Assembly (NCBI GenBank): GCA_963691705.1
Contig: OY829543.1
Location: forward strand, 33,317,523 to 33,381,522
Direction of reading: 5' to 3'
Source of the DNA: Viola odorata
Lineage: Eukaryota; Streptophyta; Magnoliopsida; Malpighiales; Violaceae
DNA length: 64,000 nucleotides
The notes under the pieces are model-generated. The model had not been told where the DNA came from. It did no database searches and saw only the letters and a list, made by a program, of their open reading frames with translations. Below are positions 54,921 through 64,000 of the stretch, one piece after another. How positions within the stretch are numbered: the stretch's first letter is position 1; each line of letters opens with the position of its first letter. Position numbers and translations under genes: made by a program.

Positions 54921-56114
54921 CTTAAAATTCTTTAACATTCGATTACAACTAATATAAATACATATCAACATTAATCAAATTGTTGTGAGAGTTTTCTCTA
55001 ATGTTTAACCATCAAACCAATATATTATTTTTTTATATAAAAAAATAATTTGAATAGAAGTAACTAGCTAGTAGTTGGTAGCTGAAGAGGGTAATTAATG
55101 AATTATTTAAATTTAAATTATAATATGTGGATATTTCATTTTGGTGGGTGCGTATGTGTAGCTTTCAAATAAAGGTGGATATAGTTTTCAAACTAATTAA
55201 CCTTGAATTATTCACAAGATATACATTTTAATTCTTGATAATGGTAGCAAATTCTATTCTATCTCCATGATTGAATTGCAGATGGCTCATCCAACGGGAC
55301 AAACATTAATAGACCGTCACATTCCCTTGTTAAATTGAATAATAGATTGTCAAGTCCAAGATTGTCGTCTTGTGAATTATTTAGATTTGAAAATTAGACA
55401 TCTATATATCTATAGAGAAAGCGCCGATATATATTGCATAAATAATCCAACAAGTGTAATATAAAAAGCGTATTTGATCCCGTTGTACTATATTGCATTG
55501 TGCTCTGAGTGCTGTGTTGTATTACGTGGTGTGATGTTATGCCGTGAAATGAAACAAATAATTTGTTTGGTTAGAAACTACTCTGATGTTATAAATTAGT
55601 ATATGTCAACATTTATATTAAAAAATTTAACAAACTAATGACTTTTAAAGATCATTTCATAAGATTTGTCTATTTAAAAAATAAGTATTATGTACTTATA
55701 TATTTTTTAAGTAAGTTACTATATCTTCTATTAATATTTTAAATATTTTAAATAAATTTGTATTTAAAATAAATATATTCTTATTTTTTAATACAAATAA
55801 GTAGTCTTCTATTTTCAAAAGCATGTTTTCCTATGCTTTTAATGTGAGGTTAAATTATAACTAAATAAAAACACTCTGTTTTTTTTTTAAGTTAAGCACC
55901 TAAAAGTAGGAATACAAACAAAACACCCCACTGCTGCTTTTACTTGTTTAATTTTAAAACAAAACAACTAAAAGTGGAGGCCAAACACATCATAAATCTT
56001 AAAGATAAAAAAATTTGGTGGCAATTTATAGAATTGAATTATTTAATACTTTACGATTAAAATTTTGCAGCTATATCAGATCTCGAGTTCAACTTTTATG
56101 TTATAAAAAAAGAG
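54921..56114. other. AT-rich intergenic sequence
   Basis: No supported gene. The part near 55,920-55,990 (CCACTGCTGCTTTTACTTG...GGCCAAACAC) has the look of a hAT-type MITE end, but I found no convincing partner. Confidence 0.4.
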
Positions 56115-56640
56115 AGAAAAAAGTCATAAAATCATCACACATTTGTACCAAATGTTCGAAAAAAAATCCCACGTTTGTAATTGAGTCAAATAGAACTTCA
56201 CGTTTATCAATTTTAATAGATCACACCCTAATTTTAAAATTTTCTTAGGACCTGTTTGACTCTTCTAAAAATTTACCTTAGATTTAACTCGTGTCCAAAA
56301 AAAAATTTTCTTACTTTTGATAAATTTCAAAGTTTACATTATTTTTGGTTTAAATTAACATGATATGCATTTTTACATATGTTGGGGTTAATTTTTCATT
56401 TAATTTTATTTTTTTAATTTTTTTCATGCCAGTGTTTATCGGGTGTAAGAAGAGAGGTGAAAAGATTTTCATGTTAATTTTTTCGTCTATCAAACAAGTT
56501 TTAAGATAATTTTGAAATTAAGGTGTGATTTATTAAAATTGAAAAATGTGAGATTGTATTTGATTCAATTACAAATATAGAGTGTCTTTCGGACATTTAG
56601 TATAAACATGAGGTGATTTTATTGGTTTTTATTTTATTTT
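56115..56640. mobile_element. Fold-back MITE
   Basis: The left arm, about 56,125-56,240 (CATAAAATCATC...TTTGTAATTGAGTCAAATAG...CAATTTTAATA), is the diverged reverse complement of the right arm, about 56,510-56,635. Arms are about 115 bp with a 270-bp centre. No coding capacity. Confidence 0.7.
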
Positions 56641-57979
56641 TAAATAACAACAATAATTAGTCACTTCATTGCACAACACAAAGGCAGCATAAAAGACAAG
56701 ATTTGAATGGGCCAGCTACCTAATATAAAGGCCCAATCTAGTAGTCTAGCGGATAAGAGACACTAGTCGAGTGCGTTTCAACTTTCAACCTGCTCGTCTC
56801 TCTTCTTTCCTTTTTTTTCTTGAGGAACTTTTAGTTCTTTGTTTTTAACTTTGAGTAATTCGCATTCATTTGCCTCCCAACTCATTTGTTTTCCACGGAT
56901 AATACGAATGACTTAAAATTTATCCATGTGTTGAATTAATATTTGCTAAGCCCGATGTAATGATAATTCGAATTCTTTACTGACAATATTAAAAAAAAAT
57001 TGAACTAAAAAATCATAATTGTTGAACATAATGGAAGATTTATTTTCTGTCTCACATCAATTGGTATTTATAATTCTAGGGTATGGATTAATTAGGGAGG
57101 ATTCTTAGTATGATTAATAAAGTCTGGCAAAACATTACTTGGTTAGATATTAGTATTATACCCAAAAGCAGTAGTACATGTCTGGCTCGGTCCAAACAAC
57201 TTTCTTGTTTCCACTTCCAGTCCTTTCATTTTCATGATGTGGCCAATACAATGTGTAACTTTTAGTCCCTATCAGAAAGTGGGAGAGAGCACTTTTTTTT
57301 GACATTGTAATTGTAGAGAAAGAAACAAAGAAGCAGATCTAGTACCCATTGAAATTAGAGTCTTCTTGCAAGAAATTGTAAGATGGATGATGGATATTAG
57401 GCAAATCTTTTTTTCTTGGATTCGAAATTGACAAATTATCTTTTCTTTTCTTTCCTTTGGATGCAATGCAACAGTACTGTGTCATGTCCCTGTCACTGCT
57501 CTTTTTATAAAGCCAGTAGACTAGACTATAGGAAAAATGATTCTCCGTTCTGTTCCCCAGCAAAGATGGTGGATCTCATCTCATCTGTCATCCACCTGAG
57601 GTATCTGCAAAATGGTACCTCTTTGCTCCACAAGTCAGGCCGCTACATTTTCGAATTGCCTAACAAGTAATTACTGCATTTTAAGATCAGCTTCAAAAAA
57701 AGAAAAAAGCCAGAAGATCAGGCCATCATGTTATAAAATTTATTTTCGGCCCATTCAGTAGGGCCAAAAGCCCAATACATGTTTAAGGATACATTAACTG
57801 GGCCCTACTACTAGGCCCAGACACACAACAATGCTCATTACCCGCCAAAATCAGTTCTCCCATTAACACCGCCTACTTCCAAAACAAAATCAGGTTACTT
57901 CCTTTGGCATTTGAAAGGATTCAACACTTACCAGCAATTTCAAACAAGAACCTTTCACTTTAAGAGGACATTAATTAAC
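56641..57979. other. Intergenic sequence
   Basis: No gene recognised. GGCCCA-type motifs cluster at 57,747-57,812 (GGCCCATTC, GGGCCAAAAGCCC, GGGCCC, AGGCCCAG). Such motifs are common in plant promoters, but no clear gene follows before the hAT element. Confidence 0.4.
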
Positions 57980-58642
57980 TAGGGATGGCAACGGGTATCC
58001 ATACCCGTCCATACCCGTAATTGTTTACCGGGTAATATCCAAACCATACCCGATTTAACTGGGTATGGTTTGGGTATTACCCATACTCGTTCGAGTATAA
58101 CCGGGTATGATACTCGAAAATACCCGAATGGGTATATGTATTTGTTTTGTTGATTTTTTCAGTTTCCGTTTCCACACCTTCTCTTGCCCCACTTCGCCGT
58201 TTCCTTCTTCTCCGACCAGAACCCTCGCCGCCTCGCCTCTCCTTCTTAGCTAGATTTAGGGTATACAATCTGGGACGCCGCTTCCTCTGGGTTATATTTC
58301 TGGAATTCCAACAACCACTGCCTCCACTGCAGCGCCATTGGCCTCGGGGATCCTGAAAGCACCTCCTCCGTCCTCGCTGCTACTCCAAGGTTTTATCCAT
58401 TTGCCTCCAGCCCACTACCCCGCTCCTTTTCTCTGCTTCAATTTTTGGGATTTTCTGTTTAATTTTCTTTTATATATTTGGTAGTTTATGTTTTGCTACA
58501 GTGTTGTCAAATTTCTTATAATTTCTTTGCCAAATTATTGCTGTCGTTGTCCCATTTGTCCCAAATGAAGCGCTGTATATTTGTTGGTTGGGGTCTCAGA
58601 ATGAGCTGCTTGACAATCACTGTGGTATTCTTGATTTACTAG

Positions 58643-58756
58643 GTGAACTCATACCCAACTGTTCGAGGGTTTACAGCAATTGGAACTGAAGGGGATGATT
58701 TTGTGCAAGCTATGATAGTTGCAGTTGAATCTGTGATTCAACAGCCAATCCAGGAG
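58643..58756 (+). pseudogene. Captured exon, DUF493-like plant protein
   Basis: An open 114-bp exon bounded by TTACTAG| and |GTACTTT. It encodes SYPTVRGFTAIGTEGDDF and VQAMIVAVESVIQQP. To my knowledge this matches the conserved start of the plant DUF493 domain protein (PF04359), a small, probably plastid-targeted family of unknown role. Only 38 residues are present, less than half of the domain. A possible upstream exon (58,290-58,378, Pro/Ala/Ser-rich) ends at CCAAG|GTTTTA, but its phase does not join cleanly. The exon lies inside the hAT element, so it is most simply a transduplicated host fragment. Identification from memory, unverified. Confidence 0.55.
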
Positions 58757-58813
58757 GTACTTTAATCATCCCCTTCAGTTCCAATTGTTGCAGTTCGAGG
58801 GTTTACAGCAATT
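58661..58813. repeat. Local inverted-then-direct copies of exon sequence
   Basis: 58,677-58,696 recurs as a perfect 20-bp inverted copy at 58,768-58,787. 58,661-58,681 recurs as a perfect 21-bp direct copy at 58,793-58,813. Confidence 0.95.
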
Positions 58814-59879
58814 AACTTGCTGTTGTTCTGATCATGTATTAGTTTGTAGGCATACTGTTCTTAAAAATGATATTGTTTTACGAAATTGTTAATGCAAGTC
58901 TCTTGTCCTTCATTCCCAAATTATATTGAAGCAACTGACATATCGGTGCCATAACCTTACTTTGGAAGGCTTAAATTGCTTTTGTTTTGATTGTGGAATT
59001 TTCAGTATATATTACCACTTTGTATCTCTAACATTGGACATCTCAGTTTGTTTTAACTCAAGAAATACATACGTGGATAACCTCTGCCTGTAACTTTAAA
59101 AAGTTACGAATCAAATGAATGATGTGATTTAGTAGACCACCCAATCCATGCTTTTAACTAGATGATTATGTTAACTCTGATTGTTTTTCCAGTTTTTCTA
59201 GTATTCTGTATATGGTTTGATTCAATTGTTTAATTATTTTGTTCAGAGATCACAAGAATGAATTGCATTACTTGCTGGTATGATTTTCTAGTAGTAGTAT
59301 CCATCTTGCATCCATATAACTTACTTTCAAATTATTTTGTAAAAGTTGGGCTTCCATTTCTTGGTGTGGATTTATATGATGTAACGAACAGTGATTTGCG
59401 GGGAAGAATATTTCTCTATTGTAGGATTGAATAACAAAACATTTTTATAAGCAGTATTTATGTTCCTGGGAACTTTTTCTTTTTAACATTACTGATCCAT
59501 TAGTGTGCTTAAGAATGCAATTTTTCATTTTTATGGAGTTTTTCTAATATTGGTCTCAAATGATTTTCCCAGTAGCTTATCTCATAGATTTGTCTAGCTA
59601 TAAATTAAGATTGTTAACCGATCCTGGAGACCATTTTTCTCTCCTGGAAATGGTGTATGATCATCATTATGATTTTTATTTTTGGTTTGATTTACAATAA
59701 TTTTGTAATAGGTTAAGTAAATTCAATTAGTGTTTGTATGCGATCTGTTTTTGAACTGTACTGTAATACTATTTTCAAAATTAAAAGTATGTACTCTGAT
59801 TAGTTTGAGCATGCTATGGTTCACGTTGAGCTCCATTATAATGCATGGGCTTATACGCAGTTCCCAAATTTTTTTTGAC

Positions 59880-60105
59880 AAGAGAAAAATTATAAAAGGT
59901 AAAAAATGAGCCGAAACGAGCTAAAACAGTAAAAAAAATAAACCAAACGGTAAAAAAAATGAACCAAAATGGTAAAAATCGAGCCAAAATGAGTCAAAAT
60001 GGTAAAAAATGAACCAAAAGGGTAAAAAATGAGCTAAAATAGTAAAAAAATGAACCAATTTAGTAAAAAAGAACCAAAATGGTAAAAAAAAATCCAAAAT
60101 GGTGA
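59880..60105 (+). repeat. ~21-bp tandem repeats in hAT subterminal region
   Basis: About ten copies of GGTAAAAAATGAACCAAAAT with frequent substitutions and variable A runs. Confidence 0.85.
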
Positions 60106-60409
60106 AATCGGATTTAAATAGTAAATTTTTTCTTCATTATAAAAAAATAAAATAATTTGGTGAATTAGATATTTATTACATACCCAATTGGGTATGGGCA
60201 TATTGGGTATGGGTAATAATGGATATTTAGTTTGGGTATGAATTAGATATTTACCCATACCCATTTTAACATACCCGCCCATACCCGCCCAATTGCCATC
60301 CCTATAATTAACTAAATATTTCTTTATTTTTTTCTTTTAGTATAAGAGCAGATTCGAAAGAGTTTCTCCATATTACATTTTCCTTCGTTGGCAGCGGCAC
60401 AAAACTAGT

Positions 60410-60720
60410 TCGTTGTGGCGCAGCCGCCCCTTAAACACTTCAACTAGCAGGACCAAAAAGGCTCCAGTCATTCACTTTGAATCTAGAAACAACAAGTTTA
60501 ACGACCTCGGCCATCGGCAGGAACCTAGATTGTGCGGCTGGAATAGCCAAACCAGCACCAACCGCACTAGCACTTTCACTCAAATGGCTGCATATCACAA
60601 CGCAGAGTATGAGCAATCAGTAAGAAAAAAAGGTCCAATTGATCTACCAGTTCTTGTAAAGTTTACGGTTTCTTTCCTACTCTTTTGTTCCACTACAGGC
60701 TGATGCTCAGTTCACCTAAG
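60410..60720. other. Coding-like segment, strand unresolved
   Basis: The plus strand is open from 60,413 to 60,703 and has a donor-like CA|GTAAG near 60,620 followed by CTACAG|GCTGATGC, which would give a short C-terminus ending at a TAA near 60,718. The minus strand is open over about 60 codons, including SESASAVGAGLAIPAA and MAEVVKLVVSRFKVNDW, ending at a TGA near 60,457. Neither is recognised. GC content is higher than in the surroundings. It lies directly beyond the hAT insertion and could be part of a host gene; only one reading can be right. Confidence 0.3.
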
Positions 60721-60949
60721 GGAAAGCTGCATTTTTACTTAGCAGTACAAAACAAGTTCTAGGGTTTTTGCTTCAAGTCATTACTAAGGCAGAAGAAGTG
60801 AATTCAATCAGCTAAACATGTAGACTATCGGATCAACCAAAACAAGTCACGAGAAGCTCAAGAAATTAAAAAATAGCGGCATCAATTAGAAAGTCCCAGA
60901 CAAAACTTAGGTTACACTTATATAATTTCTGGTATCTTATAATGAAAGA

Positions 60950-61311
60950 TTAGTCAGCCATCACTATCTCATACGAGCCCCCAAACTTCAAAGCAACTTG
61001 CCTAACTTTAACTATGCACAAAATATACTCCAATTCCGATATGAAAGAGGCCGTCGACTAGTACGATATGTAAACAGTTTCAACAAAGTAGTCTTCATAC
61101 TTACTTGATAAAGACAGGTTCATATGCCATTATTAGGACATCTGTACCAACTCCCTTAAGGCGTAAATTTGCCAAATAAAGTTGCATATACAAGTCACTC
61201 AATAAAATTATTTTGGTAGTTTTAAAAGAAATTGAGGATGGAGAGAATATGAAGCAGACTTACCCTCACTAGATTTTGTGCTTCTCTTCCTTGTCGACCC
61301 TTAGAAATTGC
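60950..61311 (-). CDS. Last three exons of an unrecognised minus-strand gene (partial)
   Basis: Exon 61,311-61,264 (TTCAG| ... |GTAAGT) encodes AISKGRQGREAQNLVR. Exon 61,154-61,105 (TTAAG| ... |GTAAGT) encodes GVGTDVLIMAYEPVFI plus two bases. The last exon 61,001-60,950 (GTTAG| ... TAA) supplies the third base and encodes QVALKFGGSYEIVMAD. Phases join exactly (0, then 2+1), and donors are strong. I do not recognise the protein, and no upstream exon was found rightward. Exons this short are unusual. It could be a real host gene end, a small protein, or a remnant; RNA evidence would decide. Confidence 0.4.
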
Positions 61312-63044
61312 CTGAACATAAGTAGCATATGCTTAGAAACAGAATACATGGCTCACATGAAAAGAGTCATAATGAATCCCCAAAGACTTCGTAACCAGAT
61401 AGAACGAATACAAAATAATGAAGATTGGTTAGTATGTTACAAAGTTGTTCCATTTGCTACAAAAGTTGTCCATGTAACATGATGGCTACGGCCAAATAGT
61501 TTAGCAAGAAAAACCATCATTCACGAACATCTTTCAAGTGCAAATAATGATCCTATGCACACAATCTCATTAGCTACCCGATTTACAAGCAAACAGAATC
61601 GATTTTTGGCTTCTGAATGCAAAGTACCACACAAAAACGGCAATAAGATTGCTGATCAAAACCTTCAGGTGCATAAGAAGTGGCAATAAATTTCGCAGCA
61701 GCAAAAAGAATAGTTTATAGGAAACAACCATAAATTTCTCTGACGACAATGGCCATCCTCAAAGTTTTCATACTAGGACACTTCACTAACAAAAGTTCAC
61801 ATATGTCTCTTTCCCCTAGGAGGTTGCTACCACCCATTTGATGTTCTTTGCATCTCTTTTACCATCCATTGTCATCTTGCATAAACAAGGCATAACTCTC
61901 TGCACAAAACACACCTCTGGAAAAAGCTATGTGCTATGCACTCTATAGTCCATACACATGTGCATACGTACATAACATGGTCTCTTCGAGAAAAGTTTTG
62001 TAAGGGAGAAAAAAAATAGGAATTTGTAGAAGAAAGTGTTGTATTTTTTGGCGAAAGGTTTTAATGAGTTTGTGCTCGACGACTGATTGCTATGAGGACA
62101 AATTGCGGTGAACGATGCTCGACAATTTGATTGGCGAGGGCAAAGTGTACAAATTTTTGGATCTTTGTTGGAGATGTTCCTTTTGGATTGTTTTGAGGGC
62201 ACCGTGCCCAAGTTTGCGATATTCGCAGGGAATGATATCACTTTTGTTTTGAGATCATCACTTGTTGCTGACGAAGCGCACCAGTTTTTTTTTTTGGAAT
62301 CTCCGTTGGAAATGATCTCCCCCTTTTTTTCATTGTTATCTTTTGACCATTTTTTGTACTTGCTTCTGCTGTTGTTTTGTTGGTTGTGTTCTTTGAACAC
62401 TCTTTTCTTTTTTTTCTTTTTTTTAATTTGTTTTTTAATTTGTTTTTTAACAAGCAAAGCAAGTACAGTTTTCGTTTGGTCTGTCATCCTCTCTGTCTTT
62501 GGTAGAAGCCTTCAAGTCTTGATTTATTCAGCCTTCTTTCTGATGCTTGATTCGTCAGCGATCCCCTAAGCTTCCTTGTCATTCCCTTGCTTGATGTGTA
62601 TTTTAAACTCCAGTTTAGCGGTCCCAGTCGAGCACTACTCACTTGGTTAGGAGAAAATAAGAGGCTTTTTGGTGTTTGATAGAGTCCTACATGGTGTACA
62701 AAGTATGTGTTTGAGGGAAAAAAGTTTAGAAAATAAAAAATGTGGAAGAAGAGCAAAAGCAAAGTCCAATGTCATCTTACTATTATCCCATGTCTGATGG
62801 TTCATGTACCCTGGATATTATGCAAATCTAACTAGCACTTAACTTAGCATTTACACTCATGAAAGAAATAAGGTGTGAAGGCCCAAAATGCTTGCAGGGA
62901 TATGTTTTGTGATTGCTTACGTCTAAAACATGTCATGGATATAAGAGTTAACAGACAAGACCATGTATGTCATATAATTTCTAATGATCACATAAGTTAT
63001 CCGTAATGCAATAAAATCACGAACATGCTTGATCTAGGGAATGT
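61312..63044. other. Intergenic or intronic sequence
   Basis: Open frames at 61,927-62,487 (minus) and 62,108-62,569 (plus) overlap each other, contain homopolymer-derived Lys or Phe/Leu runs and show no recognisable motif, so neither is called as a gene. Confidence 0.4.
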
Positions 63045-63169
63045 TCAAAACGTAGGATTTTGTAAGCCAAGCAATACATGTATTTTTAGCAAAAAGCTAA
63101 GAAATTTAGCAAACATTACGCACACACACTCGTGCACAAACGCACTCTTGCAATAACGTAAATTGCGGG

Positions 63170-63250
63170 AATTTAAAATTGCGGAAATATAAATTGCGAA
63201 AATATAAATTACGAAAATGTAAATTGCGAAAACATAAAATTGCAAAAACG
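63170..63250 (+). repeat. Short A/T-rich tandem repeat (~16-17 bp)
   Basis: TAAATTGCGAAAATA-like units repeated about five times with small changes. Confidence 0.8.
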
Positions 63251-63299
63251 TAAAGGGCAACTTCCCTAAAAATTGAGCTTTGATATTTTTCAACACCTT

Positions 63300-64000
63300 C
63301 TTTTGGTCGTCACTTCACTCGCTTGCCCTCAAGTTTACAAGTCTCGTTGCACCTGAAATGAGGAGGGAGTTAAATAGCAAACTCACAGGAAAAAGATATC
63401 CTAAGATGTTGAATTTAACGAAAAAATAGTAATATTGAAAAGAACACGTGGGTTGCCTCCCACGAAGCACCCTTGTTTAAACTCGAAAGTGGGGGGAATC
63501 ACCGCACAATTTTTTTTTTGATGAAAGTGGGGGGATAACTCGCTTTTTAGGAGCCATCGTTTATCCTGAAAAAGAAAATAATAGTGAGTATAAGTGATAA
63601 CATGCATGACATGCAATCCCGAGGCCCCCACGCTACTTATTCACTCTTCCGGTCACTCTTTCATTTGATACTTTTAGGAGGTGCAAAAAATCGATGCATC
63701 TTGGATTGGCGTTTTCGGTGGAGATACGAAGGAAGCTTTTATTCATTCCAACGACGTAATGTGATCTTGGATATTATCAACGAAACCCTTGAAACAAACC
63801 CGTGCGGGTGGCTAGTGTTTATCATGCTCGAAACTCTCCTTTCATGATGGGTTTATGAGCATATCATCAATTGAGGGGCGAGGACTCATGTCAAAAGGTC
63901 TTAGCTCGATGAGCAAGGTCCTATCTCTTGATGAAGGATAGGTCTTGATGATGGCTTCAAATCATGTTAGAAGCAAGAGAACCGACATGGTGCGAGGAGA
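63300..64000 (-). mobile_element. Athila-lineage fragment, minus orientation, running off the window
   Basis: The minus strand contains GTGGGAGGCAACCCAC (63,463-63,448), identical to the hairpin after the ORF of the Athila-like element at 43,373-43,388, followed by purine-rich stretches. No capsid or pol motif is seen in the visible part. Confidence 0.5.

Larger units (their letters stand above)
57980..60304. mobile_element. hAT-type DNA transposon without transposase, carrying gene-like exons
   Basis: The termini TAGGGATGGCAAC and (reverse complement) TAGGGATGGCAAT are flanked by a perfect 8-bp duplication TAATTAAC (57,972-57,979 and 60,305-60,312). Eight-base duplications and a YAG-type terminus fit the hAT superfamily. 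Subterminal regions are rich in CATACCCG/GGGTATGG at both ends. The 2.3-kb interior encodes no transposase that I can see but contains spliced-gene-like sequence (58,150-58,760). Non-autonomous. Confidence 0.85.

Noticed and set aside
62108..62569. 153-codon plus-strand ORF and overlapping 186-codon minus-strand ORF (61,927-62,487)
   Set aside because: They overlap each other, much of each is a homopolymer translation (Phe/Leu or Lys runs), and no motif or splice context supports either.

Overview
This is plant nuclear DNA, most likely from a eudicot, and almost all of it is transposable elements nested in one another. The evidence is plant-specific Ty3/gypsy lineages (Tat, Athila, and a chromovirus that looks like the CRM clade), a CACTA transposon, a LINE remnant, a hAT-type element with a perfect 8-bp target duplication, TATAAATA/TATATAAG promoters in the LTRs, and GT-AG introns with plant-type branch points. 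Tat, Athila and CRM-like elements are typical of pericentromeric heterochromatin; that location is an inference. I cannot name the species.

Layout. 1-14,561: a Tat-lineage element missing its left end. It has gag, then pol (protease, RT, RNase H, a second RNase H, integrase) on the plus strand, all broken by stops, one frameshift and lost catalytic residues. A tandem-repeat-rich 3' region follows, and then four genes on the MINUS strand (6,699-13,789), two large and decayed and two small and intact, before the 3' LTR. 14,562-20,263: a pile of LTR fragments, including a 2.7-kb long-LTR-like block. 20,264-21,086: a second Tat copy (LTR end plus start of gag). 21,130-28,947 (minus): two CRM-like polyprotein remnants with a LINE RNase H fragment between them. 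28,952-33,010 (plus): a third CRM-like copy, truncated in RT. 33,040-35,313 (minus): Athila gag, primer binding site and LTR.

35,847-51,345: a CACTA transposon. It is split by a minus-strand LTR element (about 39,430-49,800), which is itself split by a young Athila-like element on the plus strand (40,296-46,759). The youngest element has near-identical 1.6-kb LTRs and a tRNA-Asp-type primer binding site. It has no pol, but one intact 435-codon ORF of unknown function.

51,346-64,000: AT-rich, mostly non-coding sequence. It contains a decayed TIR element, a fold-back MITE, a 2.3-kb hAT-type element carrying what looks like a captured host exon (57,980-60,304), phase-matched 3' exons of an unrecognised minus-strand gene (60,950-61,311), and an Athila fragment at the right edge.

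How the parts work together. The sense genes of each retroelement once formed a Gag-Pol replication unit; almost none is now functional. The reading frames that remain intact are the two small antisense genes of the Tat element and the single ORF of the youngest Athila-like element, and these are the best candidates for undescribed biology. The stops, lost catalytic Asp/Glu residues and one lost splice acceptor mostly fit C-to-T or G-to-A changes, as expected in heavily methylated plant repeats.
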